This document shows positions 16,334-25,063 of a DNA stretch of 64,000 nucleotides, one piece after another. The notes below the pieces were generated by a model. The model searched no databases. It saw only the letters and a list, made by a program, of their open reading frames with translations, and was not told where the DNA came from. The translations under genes were made by a program, and so were the position numbers. The stretch is from Prevotella sp. GTDB taxonomy: Bacteria; Bacteroidota; Bacteroidia; Bacteroidales; Bacteroidaceae. The stretch lies in the NCBI GenBank assembly GCA_016285075.1, contig JAEEQB010000002.1:120557-184556 (forward strand), read 5' to 3'. Every line of letters starts with the position of its first letter. The first letter of the stretch is position 1.

Positions 16334-17673
16334 AGCAAGACTGGACCGAACAATTACGTCAGCGGATGGCAGGTTATGAAGAACCTGCCCCGGAAGGACT
16401 GTGGGAGGCCATAGAGCAGAGTCTGGAGCAGCAGACTCCTCTTGCTTCCCGAGATGAAAAAGATGAAAAGGAAAAAACTGCGCCAGTGGCGCGCCGTGTG
16501 CCGCTGCGCCGCTGGCTTGCTGTGGCCGCCTCGGCACTGGTGCTGCTGACGGCTGGGGTGGCGCTGCTGTTCCAAAGGACTGAGGATAAGGCGGGGAAAA
16601 TGAAAGTGGGGACGACGGCAGAGTCGTCGTATGCGGTGGAGTATGAGGAGAATGTTAGGACGGTAGCGGGAACTGAAGGCGCGACTCATGGGAGCGTGGA
16701 GGGGCAAACACCTGTGGGGAATACGGCGAAACAGCCGACACAACTTGTTGCAAAGGAAAAGAAAGCGGCGGTAGCCCGCGAGGAAACGAACCAGGAACCG
16801 ACAGCCCCAAAGTCCCAGCTGGCTGATGAACCTGTCGATACTTACCCCCAAGTGGAACTTGCTGCCAACAAACAGGACGAAAAACCTGCCGATTCCAGGC
16901 AGGACGTTTCTGTGGTTGCTCAGCAAGGGGAGGGAGCGTCTGTCAATGCTGTCTCCTCAGAACGTTCAGTGCTTGACAGCAACTTAGAAAACGTACGTCC
17001 ACAGAGCGGACGTAATCCGCTGATGGTGAGTCTGCGAGGAGTCAATCTCCTGGCGTCCAACGGTTCCAATGCGGTCAGCACCTCCAAACCTATCTTTTTA
17101 GCACGAAGCCGTATGAACACAGCAATGTATGAGAACAATTCCAAGGCATTCGAAGAGGATCCTATACGGCTGATAGACTATGCCGACGATACCGATCACC
17201 AGCATCCTTTCACGGTGGGGCTGACGGTAGGCATTCCTCTCACTGACCGGCTTTGGATGGAGACCGGACTGACCTACACCCGTACAAAGTCCACCTTCAC
17301 CACTCGTATGGGCCGTAACACTTCAGTCTATCATCAGCGCCTGCAGTATGTGGGCGTGCCGTTTGGAGCAGGCTATACCTTCTGGCGTTCCCGTTCGTTT
17401 GCATTTTATGCTGTTGCCGGTTTGCAGGCTGACTTGAATGTGGATGCCCATCTGGAGACCGATGGTCTCGAACGCCACTTGGACAAAGACCGGCTGCTGT
17501 TGTCAGTCGGTGGACGTGCAGGAGCCGAATACCGTTTCCTTCCCCATTTCAGCGTCTATCTTGAACCAGGCTTGCGCTATTATTTTGATAATGGCAGCCG
17601 CCTGCAGACCGTCTTCAAGGAGAAACCCCTGCAACTCGACTTCCAACTGGGTGTGCGCTACAGCCTGAAATAG
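16330..17673 (+). CDS. Anti-sigma-like protein with one membrane helix and a C-terminal outer-membrane beta-barrel
   Basis: A 447-residue protein coupled to the ECF sigma gene by an ATGA overlap. The parts visible are: a soluble helical N-terminus (1-60; LRQRMAGYEEPAPEGLWEAI), basic residues RRVPLRRW, one hydrophobic helix (about 62-81; LAVAASALVLLTAGVALLF), a long low-complexity linker (about 82-280), and from about 283 a beta-barrel domain of some seven or eight amphipathic strands (FTVGLTVGIPLTDRLWMETG ... FSVYLEPGLRYYFDNG), ending LDFQLGVRYSLK. The N-terminus would be cytoplasmic and could hold the sigma factor. Barrel and helix on one chain imply a protein crossing the whole periplasm. 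The anti-sigma role is inferred from gene order and topology. Confidence 0.7.
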   Translation: MKQDWTEQLRQRMAGYEEPAPEGLWEAIEQSLEQQTPLASRDEKDEKEKTAPVARRVPLRRWLAVAASALVLLTAGVALLFQRTEDKAGKMKVGTTAESSYAVEYEENVRTVAGTEGATHGSVEGQTPVGNTAKQPTQLVAKEKKAAVAREETNQEPTAPKSQLADEPVDTYPQVELAANKQDEKPADSRQDVSVVAQQGEGASVNAVSSERSVLDSNLENVRPQSGRNPLMVSLRGVNLLASNGSNAVSTSKPIFLARSRMNTAMYENNSKAFEEDPIRLIDYADDTDHQHPFTVGLTVGIPLTDRLWMETGLTYTRTKSTFTTRMGRNTSVYHQRLQYVGVPFGAGYTFWRSRSFAFYAVAGLQADLNVDAHLETDGLERHLDKDRLLLSVGGRAGAEYRFLPHFSVYLEPGLRYYFDNGSRLQTVFKEKPLQLDFQLGVRYSLK

Positions 17674-17721
17674 GCTGTGGCGCATTGCTTTTTAAATATG
17701 TTGCAAAAAAAACTTAAATTG

Positions 17722-17752
17722 TTTGCAGTTATTGGAAAAATGCGTAACTTTG
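17722..17752 (+). promoter_or_regulatory. Promoter of the 17819 gene
   Basis: TTTG at 17722-17725, a 19-base spacer, and TAACTTTG at 17745-17752: an essentially perfect Bacteroidota promoter. The leader is about 60 nt. Confidence 0.7.
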
Positions 17753-17818
17753 CACCCTAAAGCAAACAAAAAAAGAATTTAATCTATATAACTTAACTTA
17801 ATTTTAAAACAGATTGTT

Positions 17819-20620
17819 ATGAAGAAACGTTTACTTTTTGCCTTTATGGCACTGTGTGCGTCTGTTTCTGGCTTTGCTCTGGAGCAGGGTGAATTTGTAT
17901 ACACCCCGCAGGGCCGTTTCCAGATTACAGGCCAAAACCTGAATGCCAATTGTGCTTTCCAGGACATGACGGGTTGGACCGCCATTGGCGAGGGAAAGAC
18001 TCTGGCCGACCTCTTTATCACTAATGCCAATGGTCTGAAAGAAGGTTTCAACTCAGTGGTCAGCACCGCAGCTACTGCCGGTGAGGGCATGTATTTTAAG
18101 TTTGAGCCTTCAGACGCAAGTGGCACCTACGTGGTTAGCTTCAAGATGAAGGGTGCTGTGCTTGACTGTGTGAAGAACAGAATTCCTGGTGACGGTAACA
18201 AGACACAGACCAACCTGGTGAAGGTGGCTGGTAATACTGCCAACACCTATACTTATCCTTCTACCGAGGAGGAGGTGATCGTCAATACCGCTGAGGAACT
18301 GAATGAGAACTGGCAGACCTTCAACTACGCCATTCAGGGCGACGGCGCTGCCCGCACCTATTTCATCTCCTTTACAGGTATGGCTACCACCATCGAGATT
18401 GCCGACCTTCAGATTGCTCCTGCCATGCAGTTTGCTGACCTCCGCCAGCGCGATGCTATGCTCGAGAAGCTGAATGCCTACAAGAACTGCTATGCTTGGT
18501 CAGAAGAAGTACTTGCCGACGTGGGTTATGATGAGGCTATCGCTAACCTTCAGGCTATCGGTGACGAGAACGGTCAGGCTGAACTCGAAGAGCAGCTTGC
18601 TACGGCTCAGGAGATTATCGATGCATTCACCGATGCCAACATGGACGACTATCTGGCTTCAAATTCTGACAACTATCTCGGTATTAAGCAGACCAGCGGT
18701 AACACGCAGAAGGTGAACAAGCTGGGCGATTGGACGGCTACCACCGTGGGACGTGCTTTCTGGAGCAGCGGCGACTATCCCGACCTGGGTCACTATGCTG
18801 GTAATACTGCCTGGAACTTCGGTAATACTGCCGATCCTATGGGTGTTTATATGCAGCAGAAACTCGATCCCGGTGCCTATGTTTTCACCATCGAGGGTAA
18901 GGCTGCTCTCCGCGAGGATCCCACCTCTTCTTCTTGGACATTGAATGAAGGTTGGAACCCCGCCTATGCTGTGGCTTATATTGTGAAGATTGTGGACGGT
19001 GCTGCCACCGATACACTTGCTACATTGGTCAAGGATCTGGATTCTCGTGTATATACTCCGTTTGTCATTACCGCCCAGGTTGCTGAGGCTGGTACTTATG
19101 AGATTGGTTTCAAGGCTTATTGTAAAGCTGCCTATACAGAGCCGAAGAATGGTTCTGTGACCTACGTTGCCAATGCTACTCTTTGGGCAAAGACCAACAA
19201 CAAGTACTCCAAGAGACAGTATGTCTATGAGGAGAATGTACGCACTCAGATTTCTGCTGGTCGTGACAACCTCACCACCGCTGCCGGTTATCTGGCTGAC
19301 GAGTCCTACCTCTGGGGTAAGGCTGCCCTGAAGGCTGTGATCGATGAGATAGAGCCCAAGATTGCCGTTTTCGAGGCTATGGATCAGGATGCCATCATCG
19401 CTACCTACGACAGAGACACTTATGTGAACACCACCAGCGAGGAAACCGGACTGCTGCAGTATCAGGTTTATCAGGAAGCCACGAAGTTCATCATCGCAGC
19501 CAACAAGGAGTTCCTGGCTGAGAACGATACACTGGCTTCTATTCAGACCGCCATCGACGAGGCTGAGGCAACCAAGGCTATGCGTCTCTATGAAGTCGCC
19601 ACTGGTAAGGATGCCCTCCAGGCTATCATCGATAAGGCCAAGGGAGTTCAGGCTACTATGAAGGCTGCTGACTACAGCGAGGCCAATGCTCTTGCTATTC
19701 GTGAGGCCAACGCTGAGCTTGCTGAGGCTGTGGCCGTCTTCAAGACCACCATTCCTGCCAGCGCTATTGCCACCATCGTTGACATCGACTTCGAGAACGA
19801 TGCTACTCAGAATGCCGAAAACGAGCTGTATAGTGTAGCTGGTGCTAAGGGCGCTATGGAGTTCTCAACATGGTCGGTCGACGGTACGGGTAACCAGCCG
19901 TTCGAGAAGGGCTACTGGAGCAACGGTGAGCAGCTGTGGAAGGGTTACATCCGTATTGGTAACGGTACCGGTACTGTTGTCTTCGATCCCACAGAGAACG
20001 GTTCTATGGGCACCAACATCCTGAAGGTTGCCTGCGATCTGTATGTTCAGGGTCTTAGCGGTCGTTCGCTCGGCTTCTTCCTGAAGAATGTTGTCGATGG
20101 TGAGAATGGTCCTGAGGACGCTACCATCTTCGGCCTGTTCCACAACTTCTATAACGGTACAACCGAGACCAATACCACGGGTGTTGACATCAGCAAGATC
20201 TGGGCAAAGTCCGGCGGTAGCTATAGCAACGCTTCTCCCTCTGACGCCGATGAGGAGACTCTGACCGCCAACCCCCTGCAGAAGAGCCATGTCGAGGTGA
20301 TTATGGACTATGGTCGCAAGTCTATGTACTGCACCATCAACAGTGTTAACGGTTCTGCCGCTTCCAACGAGGTAGGTCTCGATGCTGTTCCCACCAAGTT
20401 CATCCTCCAGTGCAACTACAACAACAACGACCGTCGTGCCTGGTTCGACAACCTGAAGATTGAGCGCATTTCTGCCGGTGCTACCGAGCCGTTCGTTGAT
20501 GCCATCAACAGCATCAAGGCTGCTTCTCAGGACAATGTCATCTACAACCTCGCTGGCCAGAAGGTGATGAAAGCTCAGAAGGGTGTGTTCATCCAGAACG
20601 GTAAGAAGGTTATTAAGTAA
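17819..20620 (+). CDS. Large secreted protein with C-terminal sorting-like tail, function unknown
   Basis: A 933-residue exported protein with a cleavable signal (MKKRLLFAFMALCASVSG, then FALEQ). The mature part alternates beta-sandwich regions (about 25-200, 270-440 and 660-890) with helical linkers rich in Ala and Glu (LEEQLATAQEIIDAFTDANM; LAIREANAELAEAVAVFKTT). The last beta region (FSTWSVDGTGNQPFEKGYW ... RAWFDNLKIERI) looks like a concanavalin-like or carbohydrate-binding sandwich. The chain ends with VIYNLAGQKVMKAQKGVFIQ and a GKK tail, shared with four other proteins here and resembling type IX secretion signals. It is a monocistronic gene with its own promoter and terminator. No catalytic motif was recognised. 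Confidence 0.75.
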   Translation: MKKRLLFAFMALCASVSGFALEQGEFVYTPQGRFQITGQNLNANCAFQDMTGWTAIGEGKTLADLFITNANGLKEGFNSVVSTAATAGEGMYFKFEPSDASGTYVVSFKMKGAVLDCVKNRIPGDGNKTQTNLVKVAGNTANTYTYPSTEEEVIVNTAEELNENWQTFNYAIQGDGAARTYFISFTGMATTIEIADLQIAPAMQFADLRQRDAMLEKLNAYKNCYAWSEEVLADVGYDEAIANLQAIGDENGQAELEEQLATAQEIIDAFTDANMDDYLASNSDNYLGIKQTSGNTQKVNKLGDWTATTVGRAFWSSGDYPDLGHYAGNTAWNFGNTADPMGVYMQQKLDPGAYVFTIEGKAALREDPTSSSWTLNEGWNPAYAVAYIVKIVDGAATDTLATLVKDLDSRVYTPFVITAQVAEAGTYEIGFKAYCKAAYTEPKNGSVTYVANATLWAKTNNKYSKRQYVYEENVRTQISAGRDNLTTAAGYLADESYLWGKAALKAVIDEIEPKIAVFEAMDQDAIIATYDRDTYVNTTSEETGLLQYQVYQEATKFIIAANKEFLAENDTLASIQTAIDEAEATKAMRLYEVATGKDALQAIIDKAKGVQATMKAADYSEANALAIREANAELAEAVAVFKTTIPASAIATIVDIDFENDATQNAENELYSVAGAKGAMEFSTWSVDGTGNQPFEKGYWSNGEQLWKGYIRIGNGTGTVVFDPTENGSMGTNILKVACDLYVQGLSGRSLGFFLKNVVDGENGPEDATIFGLFHNFYNGTTETNTTGVDISKIWAKSGGSYSNASPSDADEETLTANPLQKSHVEVIMDYGRKSMYCTINSVNGSAASNEVGLDAVPTKFILQCNYNNNDRRAWFDNLKIERISAGATEPFVDAINSIKAASQDNVIYNLAGQKVMKAQKGVFIQNGKKVIK

Positions 20621-20653
20621 ATCCTAAGCTGAGACTACTCAGCGAAACATCAT

Positions 20654-20691
20654 AAAAAAGCCGCTGTCCCTGATGGGGATGGCGGTTTTTT
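20654..20691. terminator. Bidirectional terminator between convergent genes
   Basis: A 10-bp stem with two G-T wobble pairs (CCGCTGTCCC / GGGATGGCGG, 20661-20670 and 20676-20685), flanked by A6 on the left and T6 on the right. It serves both the 17819 gene and the minus-strand S41 protease gene ending at 20714. Confidence 0.8.
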
Positions 20692-20713
20692 ACCAAATTG
20701 GTGCCAGCTTGTT

Positions 20714-23700
20714 CTATTTCTGGTCTACCTCCTTCAGCAGTTCACGTACAGCAGCTTCCAGCTGGAGATCGGTGCCAGTGACCACCGTTTCGGGGCGGTT
20801 CAGGATGAAGATATCTGGCTCCAGCTGGGTGTTCTCCAAATAGGAGCCGTCAGGCAACTGATATCCTATGACAGGCACACCGAACACCAGCGTGGGATCC
20901 TGCAGCGTTTCCCAGTTCACAGAGCTCATGGTGCCAGGAACGGGCGCACCCACCAGCTTGCCGATCTTCTGATGACTGTAAACCCAAGGTGTACCGTGAG
21001 CGTTGCTGTAGTTGCCCTCGGCTTGCAGCATGATGCTGGGATGGTTGTAACGACGGCTGGGCATGTCACAAATCTCCCTGCCGCGAATCACCTGTGTGAA
21101 GTATTTCTTGCCTGAGAACAGGATTTCTATATCCTCATGCAGTCTGCCGCCTCCATTGTAGCGTGTGTCAATGACAATACCCTCCTTCAGGTTGTATTTG
21201 CCCAAGATGTCAGAATAAACATCGCGGAAGCTGGCATCGTTCATGCTTTCTATATGCACATAGCCCAGCCGTCCGTTCGACAGCCGTTCCACCTCAGCAG
21301 CCCTGACTTTGATCCACCGTTTGTAGAGCAGGTCGGATTGTTCAGACCTGCTGATGGGCAGCACCACCTCGTCCCATGTGCCAGCACTTCCCTTCAGGCT
21401 TACCAGTGTTTTTTTGCCGGTGCATTGGTTCAGCAGCTGTGCCAGGTCGGTATCTTTTCCTAAGGGCTGTCCGTTGATGGCAGTAACGACATCGCCCACC
21501 TTCACCTTGCTGTTTGCCCTGCAGAAGGGACCGTCTTCCAGCACAGCGGTAATCCTCATTCCCTCTGCCGGTTCTGTCAGGTCGTAGAGCAGACCCAGCT
21601 GTGCCGTGGCATCACCTTTCAATGATGGGCTGAACCTTCCCCCCGAATGGCTCACGTTCAGCTCGCCCAGCAGCTCGCTCAGCAGTTCGGCAAAGTCGTA
21701 GTTGTTATCAATATGCGGCATGAAGCGTGAATAGTTCTGCAACATCATCTCCCAGTTACAACCATTATAGTCGGTACGGAAAATCTTCTTGTTGACTTGC
21801 TTGGCTATGTGGCGCAGCATGTATTCACGTTCGGCAGCACGGTCAAGCTTCATTTGGGCATTGTAGGTAATGGCGGTGGTCTTGTCACCTTTCTCAATCT
21901 TCATCATGCTGCTTCCCAGCGAGTACAGGTTTCCGTCCTTGTCCATCTGCAGCAATCCGCTTCCACCCTTGCTCAGCAGCTTGGTTTCATGCTTGCGCAG
22001 GTCCATCTTCCAGAGGTCGGGCTTTCCTTCAAAGGCCGAGAAGTAGTAGAGGCTTTCTCCGTCCTTGCTCACAATGGCGTCGCCCAGGCGGCTGCTGTTC
22101 GGTGTCAGTCTGACAATGCGGTCCTGCAAGCCCTCAAATTCTATGATCAGCGTTTTGACCGAGTCGGCATCAGCATTCTTGTCCTCTTTTTTGTTTTCCT
22201 TCTTGCCTTTTCTGTTCTCCTCCTTATCGTTTTCCTTTTCATTTTTCTTCTCCAGCTCCTTCAGCAGCGCATAGTCTTCTGGCGACAGCCTGTAGCGGTC
22301 GTATGCGTCCTGTGTAAGGAAGGCGAGGAACACATCGTTTTGGCTGCCCCACGAGGCATGACTGCGCATACCATAGCGTTCGCTCACGAACAGGATAGCC
22401 TTACCATCCATCACCCAACGGGGGTTTCCACTCGTGTAGGCACTTTGCGTAATGGGATGAATCTCACCGCCTTCAGCACTGACAATGCCCTGGTCGGTAT
22501 ATGGGTCGCGGCGGTTGGCAATGTAACTCAGAACGAACCACTTGCCGTCAGGGCTCCACTCGTAGTCGAATCCTCCGTCCTGCCGATACCACTTGCTTCC
22601 GTCAGTAACTTGAGTCACCTTCTTGGTCTTCAGGTCCACCACCTTCAGTTTGATGCGGTCCTCAATAAATGCCAGTTTCTTGCCGTCTGGACTGAATTTC
22701 GGGTTCTGTCGTTCCACCTGTGAGAAGTCAATCTTACCTTCTAGTTTCAGCTCAGGTAGCTCTGGGAATACCGTCTCTTCTTTGATCAGCGTGGCATTGG
22801 CGAAGTTCGGGTCTTCATCTCTGACAATGCTGGCCGTGAACAGCTGCCAGTTGCCGTTGCGTTCCGAGGCGTATACCAGCGTCCTTCCGTCGGGAGCGAA
22901 GTCCACGTCGGCTTCTGCACCAGCCGTCTGCGAAATCTGGCGTGTAGTAGCATATTCCGTGCTGGTCACGAAAACCTCGCCGCGCACCACAAAGGCTACT
23001 TGCTTGCCGTCCTTACTCACCACCGGCTGGCGTGCACCGCTGGTAAAGGTCAGGTCGGAGACGACAGGTTCGTCATCGCGGGTGAGCAGGATATTCAGTT
23101 TTTGGGACTTGGCGCCGCTTTTCTGTGTGTAAATCTCTCCGTTATAGGTGTAGCAGAGCATTCCGTTCTTAGCGATGCTCAGGAACCTTACGGGATGCGT
23201 CTTGAAGTCAGTGACAGCCTTAGGCTCTTTGCCCACGGCCTTGGCGTCGCAACAGTATACGTTCATGCTGCCACCATTGCGTTCGCTCAGGAAGTAGAGT
23301 GTTTTCCCGTCGGCACTGATCACAGGGTTGCGGTCTTCTCCGGCAAATTCTGTCACATTGGTATGCTTGCCGCTCTGGGCATCATAGAACCATATGTCGC
23401 GTGTAATCGAGGAGGTGTGATGCTTGCGCCACTCATCTTCGCCACCCTTGCGGTCCTGATAGAAAAAGCTCTTCCCGTCAGGTGCAAGACTGAGCATTTC
23501 AACAGGCGTCCCCACCACCTGCAGGGTACGGCCGCCCCGTACAGGAACCTTATATAGTTCCGACAATCTGCTTGACGGGAACATCGCACTCTGCGCAGGG
23601 TCCTGAATGGTAGCGCCAAACAGCACCCACTGACCATCGGGAGTAAATGCCTGAGGCACTTCTGCCACGCTTTGATAAGTGAGTCTGGTGGCAGAGCCAC

Positions 23701-24010
23701 CCTCAGCGGGCATCACGAAGATGTCCAGGTTGCCGTGCCGGTCGCTGGCGAATGCTATCATCCTGCCATCGGCGCTCCACACGGGAGAGCATTCATAGCT
23801 GTCCTGTGTGGTCAGCTGGACAGCTGTACCGCCTTGGGCAGAGACTTTGTACAAATCCCCTTTGTAGCAAAAGAGAATCTGTGAGCCGTCAGGACTGACC
23901 TGAACATCTCTGAGCCAAAGCGGACTGACAGCCTGGCTGGCATAAGCATGTATTGATGAACCTGTGATGATAGTCATCAGCAGAGAAATAAGAACCTGTT
24001 TTGTATTCAT
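20714..24010 (-). CDS. Tricorn-like S41 family serine protease
   Basis: A 1098-residue exported protein. After a signal peptide ending near AYASQ it holds WD40/TolB-like beta-propeller blades (about 25-560; repeated SPDGSQILF, SADGRMIAFASDRHGNLDIF, FAPDGRTLVYASERNGNWQL), a Lys/Glu-rich insert (about 580-620), a C1-like helical region, a PDZ domain (about 790-870; VLEDGPFCRANSKVKVGDVV), and an S41 catalytic domain (about 900-1060; GIVIDTRYNGGGRLHEDIEI, and GNYSNAHGTPWVYSHQ with the candidate nucleophile Ser). This is the tricorn protease layout, which degrades peptides; here it would act in the periplasm. It is a single gene with several promoter-like modules upstream. Length is normal for the bacterial family. 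Confidence 0.9.
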   Translation of the reverse strand: MNTKQVLISLLMTIITGSSIHAYASQAVSPLWLRDVQVSPDGSQILFCYKGDLYKVSAQGGTAVQLTTQDSYECSPVWSADGRMIAFASDRHGNLDIFVMPAEGGSATRLTYQSVAEVPQAFTPDGQWVLFGATIQDPAQSAMFPSSRLSELYKVPVRGGRTLQVVGTPVEMLSLAPDGKSFFYQDRKGGEDEWRKHHTSSITRDIWFYDAQSGKHTNVTEFAGEDRNPVISADGKTLYFLSERNGGSMNVYCCDAKAVGKEPKAVTDFKTHPVRFLSIAKNGMLCYTYNGEIYTQKSGAKSQKLNILLTRDDEPVVSDLTFTSGARQPVVSKDGKQVAFVVRGEVFVTSTEYATTRQISQTAGAEADVDFAPDGRTLVYASERNGNWQLFTASIVRDEDPNFANATLIKEETVFPELPELKLEGKIDFSQVERQNPKFSPDGKKLAFIEDRIKLKVVDLKTKKVTQVTDGSKWYRQDGGFDYEWSPDGKWFVLSYIANRRDPYTDQGIVSAEGGEIHPITQSAYTSGNPRWVMDGKAILFVSERYGMRSHASWGSQNDVFLAFLTQDAYDRYRLSPEDYALLKELEKKNEKENDKEENRKGKKENKKEDKNADADSVKTLIIEFEGLQDRIVRLTPNSSRLGDAIVSKDGESLYYFSAFEGKPDLWKMDLRKHETKLLSKGGSGLLQMDKDGNLYSLGSSMMKIEKGDKTTAITYNAQMKLDRAAEREYMLRHIAKQVNKKIFRTDYNGCNWEMMLQNYSRFMPHIDNNYDFAELLSELLGELNVSHSGGRFSPSLKGDATAQLGLLYDLTEPAEGMRITAVLEDGPFCRANSKVKVGDVVTAINGQPLGKDTDLAQLLNQCTGKKTLVSLKGSAGTWDEVVLPISRSEQSDLLYKRWIKVRAAEVERLSNGRLGYVHIESMNDASFRDVYSDILGKYNLKEGIVIDTRYNGGGRLHEDIEILFSGKKYFTQVIRGREICDMPSRRYNHPSIMLQAEGNYSNAHGTPWVYSHQKIGKLVGAPVPGTMSSVNWETLQDPTLVFGVPVIGYQLPDGSYLENTQLEPDIFILNRPETVVTGTDLQLEAAVRELLKEVDQK

Positions 24011-24060
24011 AAATTCTATTGTTTTATTTAATTATTTGTGCATGGTTAAAGATGATGATG

Positions 24061-24092
24061 CAAAGGTACGAATAAGCGAGCAAAAAGCCAAA
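24061..24092 (-). promoter_or_regulatory. Proximal promoter of the S41 protease gene
   Basis: Read on the minus strand: TTTG (24089-24092), a 20-base spacer, then TACCTTTG (24061-24068), about 50 bases before the ATG. Confidence 0.6.
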
Positions 24093-24109
24093 TTTTATTT
24101 GAGCTTTTT

Positions 24110-24248
24110 CGAGCGAGAGTACCTTCGACCGAAGGTCAAAGGTACGAATAAGTGAGAACAATACAAAACAAAAATGCGTTTTTTTGTTTTTATTGTCGAA
24201 CGGGAGTACCTAAGACCGAAGGTCAAAGGTACGAATAAGTGAGAACAA
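24110..24248 (-). repeat. Two 52-bp direct repeats carrying promoter-like boxes
   Basis: Copies at 24110-24161 and 24197-24248 (period 87). The last 35 bases are identical and contain CAAAGGTACGAATAAG, whose minus-strand reading gives TACCTTTG. A third, shorter version lies in the proximal promoter at 24061. Copy one also has a minus-strand TTTG 19 bases upstream of its -7 box (24164-24167), so it looks like a complete extra promoter. Confidence 0.75.
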
Positions 24249-24289
24249 GGAAGCTAGATGCCTGTTAAAACTGTGTCCTATGAATAATT

Positions 24290-24330
24290 ATCCAAAATGG
24301 GCGAGTCTTTCTGATTCGCTCATTTTGGAT
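24290..24330. repeat. 15-bp inverted repeat (hairpin)
   Basis: ATCCAAAATGGGCGA (24290-24304) pairs with TCGCTCATTTTGGAT (24316-24330) with one G-T pair and an 11-nt loop. No T run follows, so a terminator role is doubtful. Confidence 0.75.
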
Positions 24331-24394
24331 TATTACTGATTCATTTAAGTTTCTGGAGTTCATTGCAAAAGGTCTCCGCTAAGCGCCAAGCATC

Positions 24395-24482
24395 TGATAC
24401 TATCAGCCCTTTAGTATGATACTATCGGCCCTTTAGTATGATACTATCGGCCCTTTAGTATGATACTATCGGCCTTTTAGTA
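24395..24482. repeat. Tandem repeat, four 22-bp units
   Basis: Units start at 24395, 24417, 24439 and 24461, each of the form TGATACTATCGGCCC plus TTTAGTA with one change in the first and one in the last. There are no spacers. The joints form a near-palindrome, TAGTATGATACTA. Confidence 0.92.
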
Positions 24483-24501
24483 TCATACTCGTGCCACAAA
24501 A

Positions 24502-24633
24502 ATGCGGCCGTTGCGGCCATGCGGCCGACCATTCTGTAGATTTATTAAAAAATGGGTATGTATATAAACATGCTACATTCCTTTTTTTTATAAATCTATG
24601 AAATCAACGGCCGCATGGCCGCAACGGCCGCAT
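24502..24633. repeat. Palindromic element with perfect 26-bp GC-rich arms
   Basis: The arms at 24502-24527 and 24608-24633 are exact reverse complements, built from GCGGCCG motifs. Inside them, TAGATTTAT with an A run and the matching T run with ATAAATCTA extend the pairing. The central loop is about 30 AT-rich bases. No open frame lies within. It may be a miniature, REP-like or MITE-like element, or a strong RNA/DNA hairpin; the class is not recognised. Confidence 0.85.
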
Positions 24634-25063
24634 CAGAAGATGTCAGGACAGTGCATCTGCTATATTTCATACTGTAAATGTTCGCTTACCCAAATCTCTT
24701 CAGCAAAAGAAAATCTTGGCTTTCCTTTTGCTGTTTTACTCGTTTTTTCGTAACTCTGTGGCATAAATGTCACGAAGTTCTTGGAATAAAAATAGGAAAT
24801 GGCACAATTTGTAATCAGAGCATACAGTACAACTGGCTTTACACCAGAGAATGTTACGACCTGAGGTTGAAATGACGCTGGAAGCGTCTCCTCTCAGCGG
24901 TGACCGTGCTGCGGTCATGCTACCGTTCAATCTCATAGCACGATAATTATTTTTAGAAGTGGGATTGATTGCCAACAGGTATATCATCCCCCCTTTTTTC
25001 TGTTGGATTCTTGTGGTAGTGACGGAAATATTCTAATGTTCTGTCGTTTCTCCTCTTTATCAT

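Larger units (their letters stand above)
24011..25063. other. 1-kb non-coding repeat region
   Basis: Between the S41 protease gene (divergent) and the 3' end of the GH3 gene there is no convincing gene. It holds the promoter repeats, the hairpin, the 22-bp tandem repeat and the palindrome listed separately, then about 400 bases with little structure apart from a short hairpin motif at 24876-24900. Confidence 0.75.

Noticed and set aside
21797..22723. A 308-codon plus-strand frame inside the S41 protease gene
   Set aside because: Antisense to propeller repeats of a recognisable protease.
24395..24482. Possible CRISPR array
   Set aside because: The units are contiguous with no spacers, and no cas gene is in the window. 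The same applies to 8613-8700.
24678..24875. A 65-codon open frame in the 24-25 kb repeat region
   Set aside because: Short and without features; likely chance.
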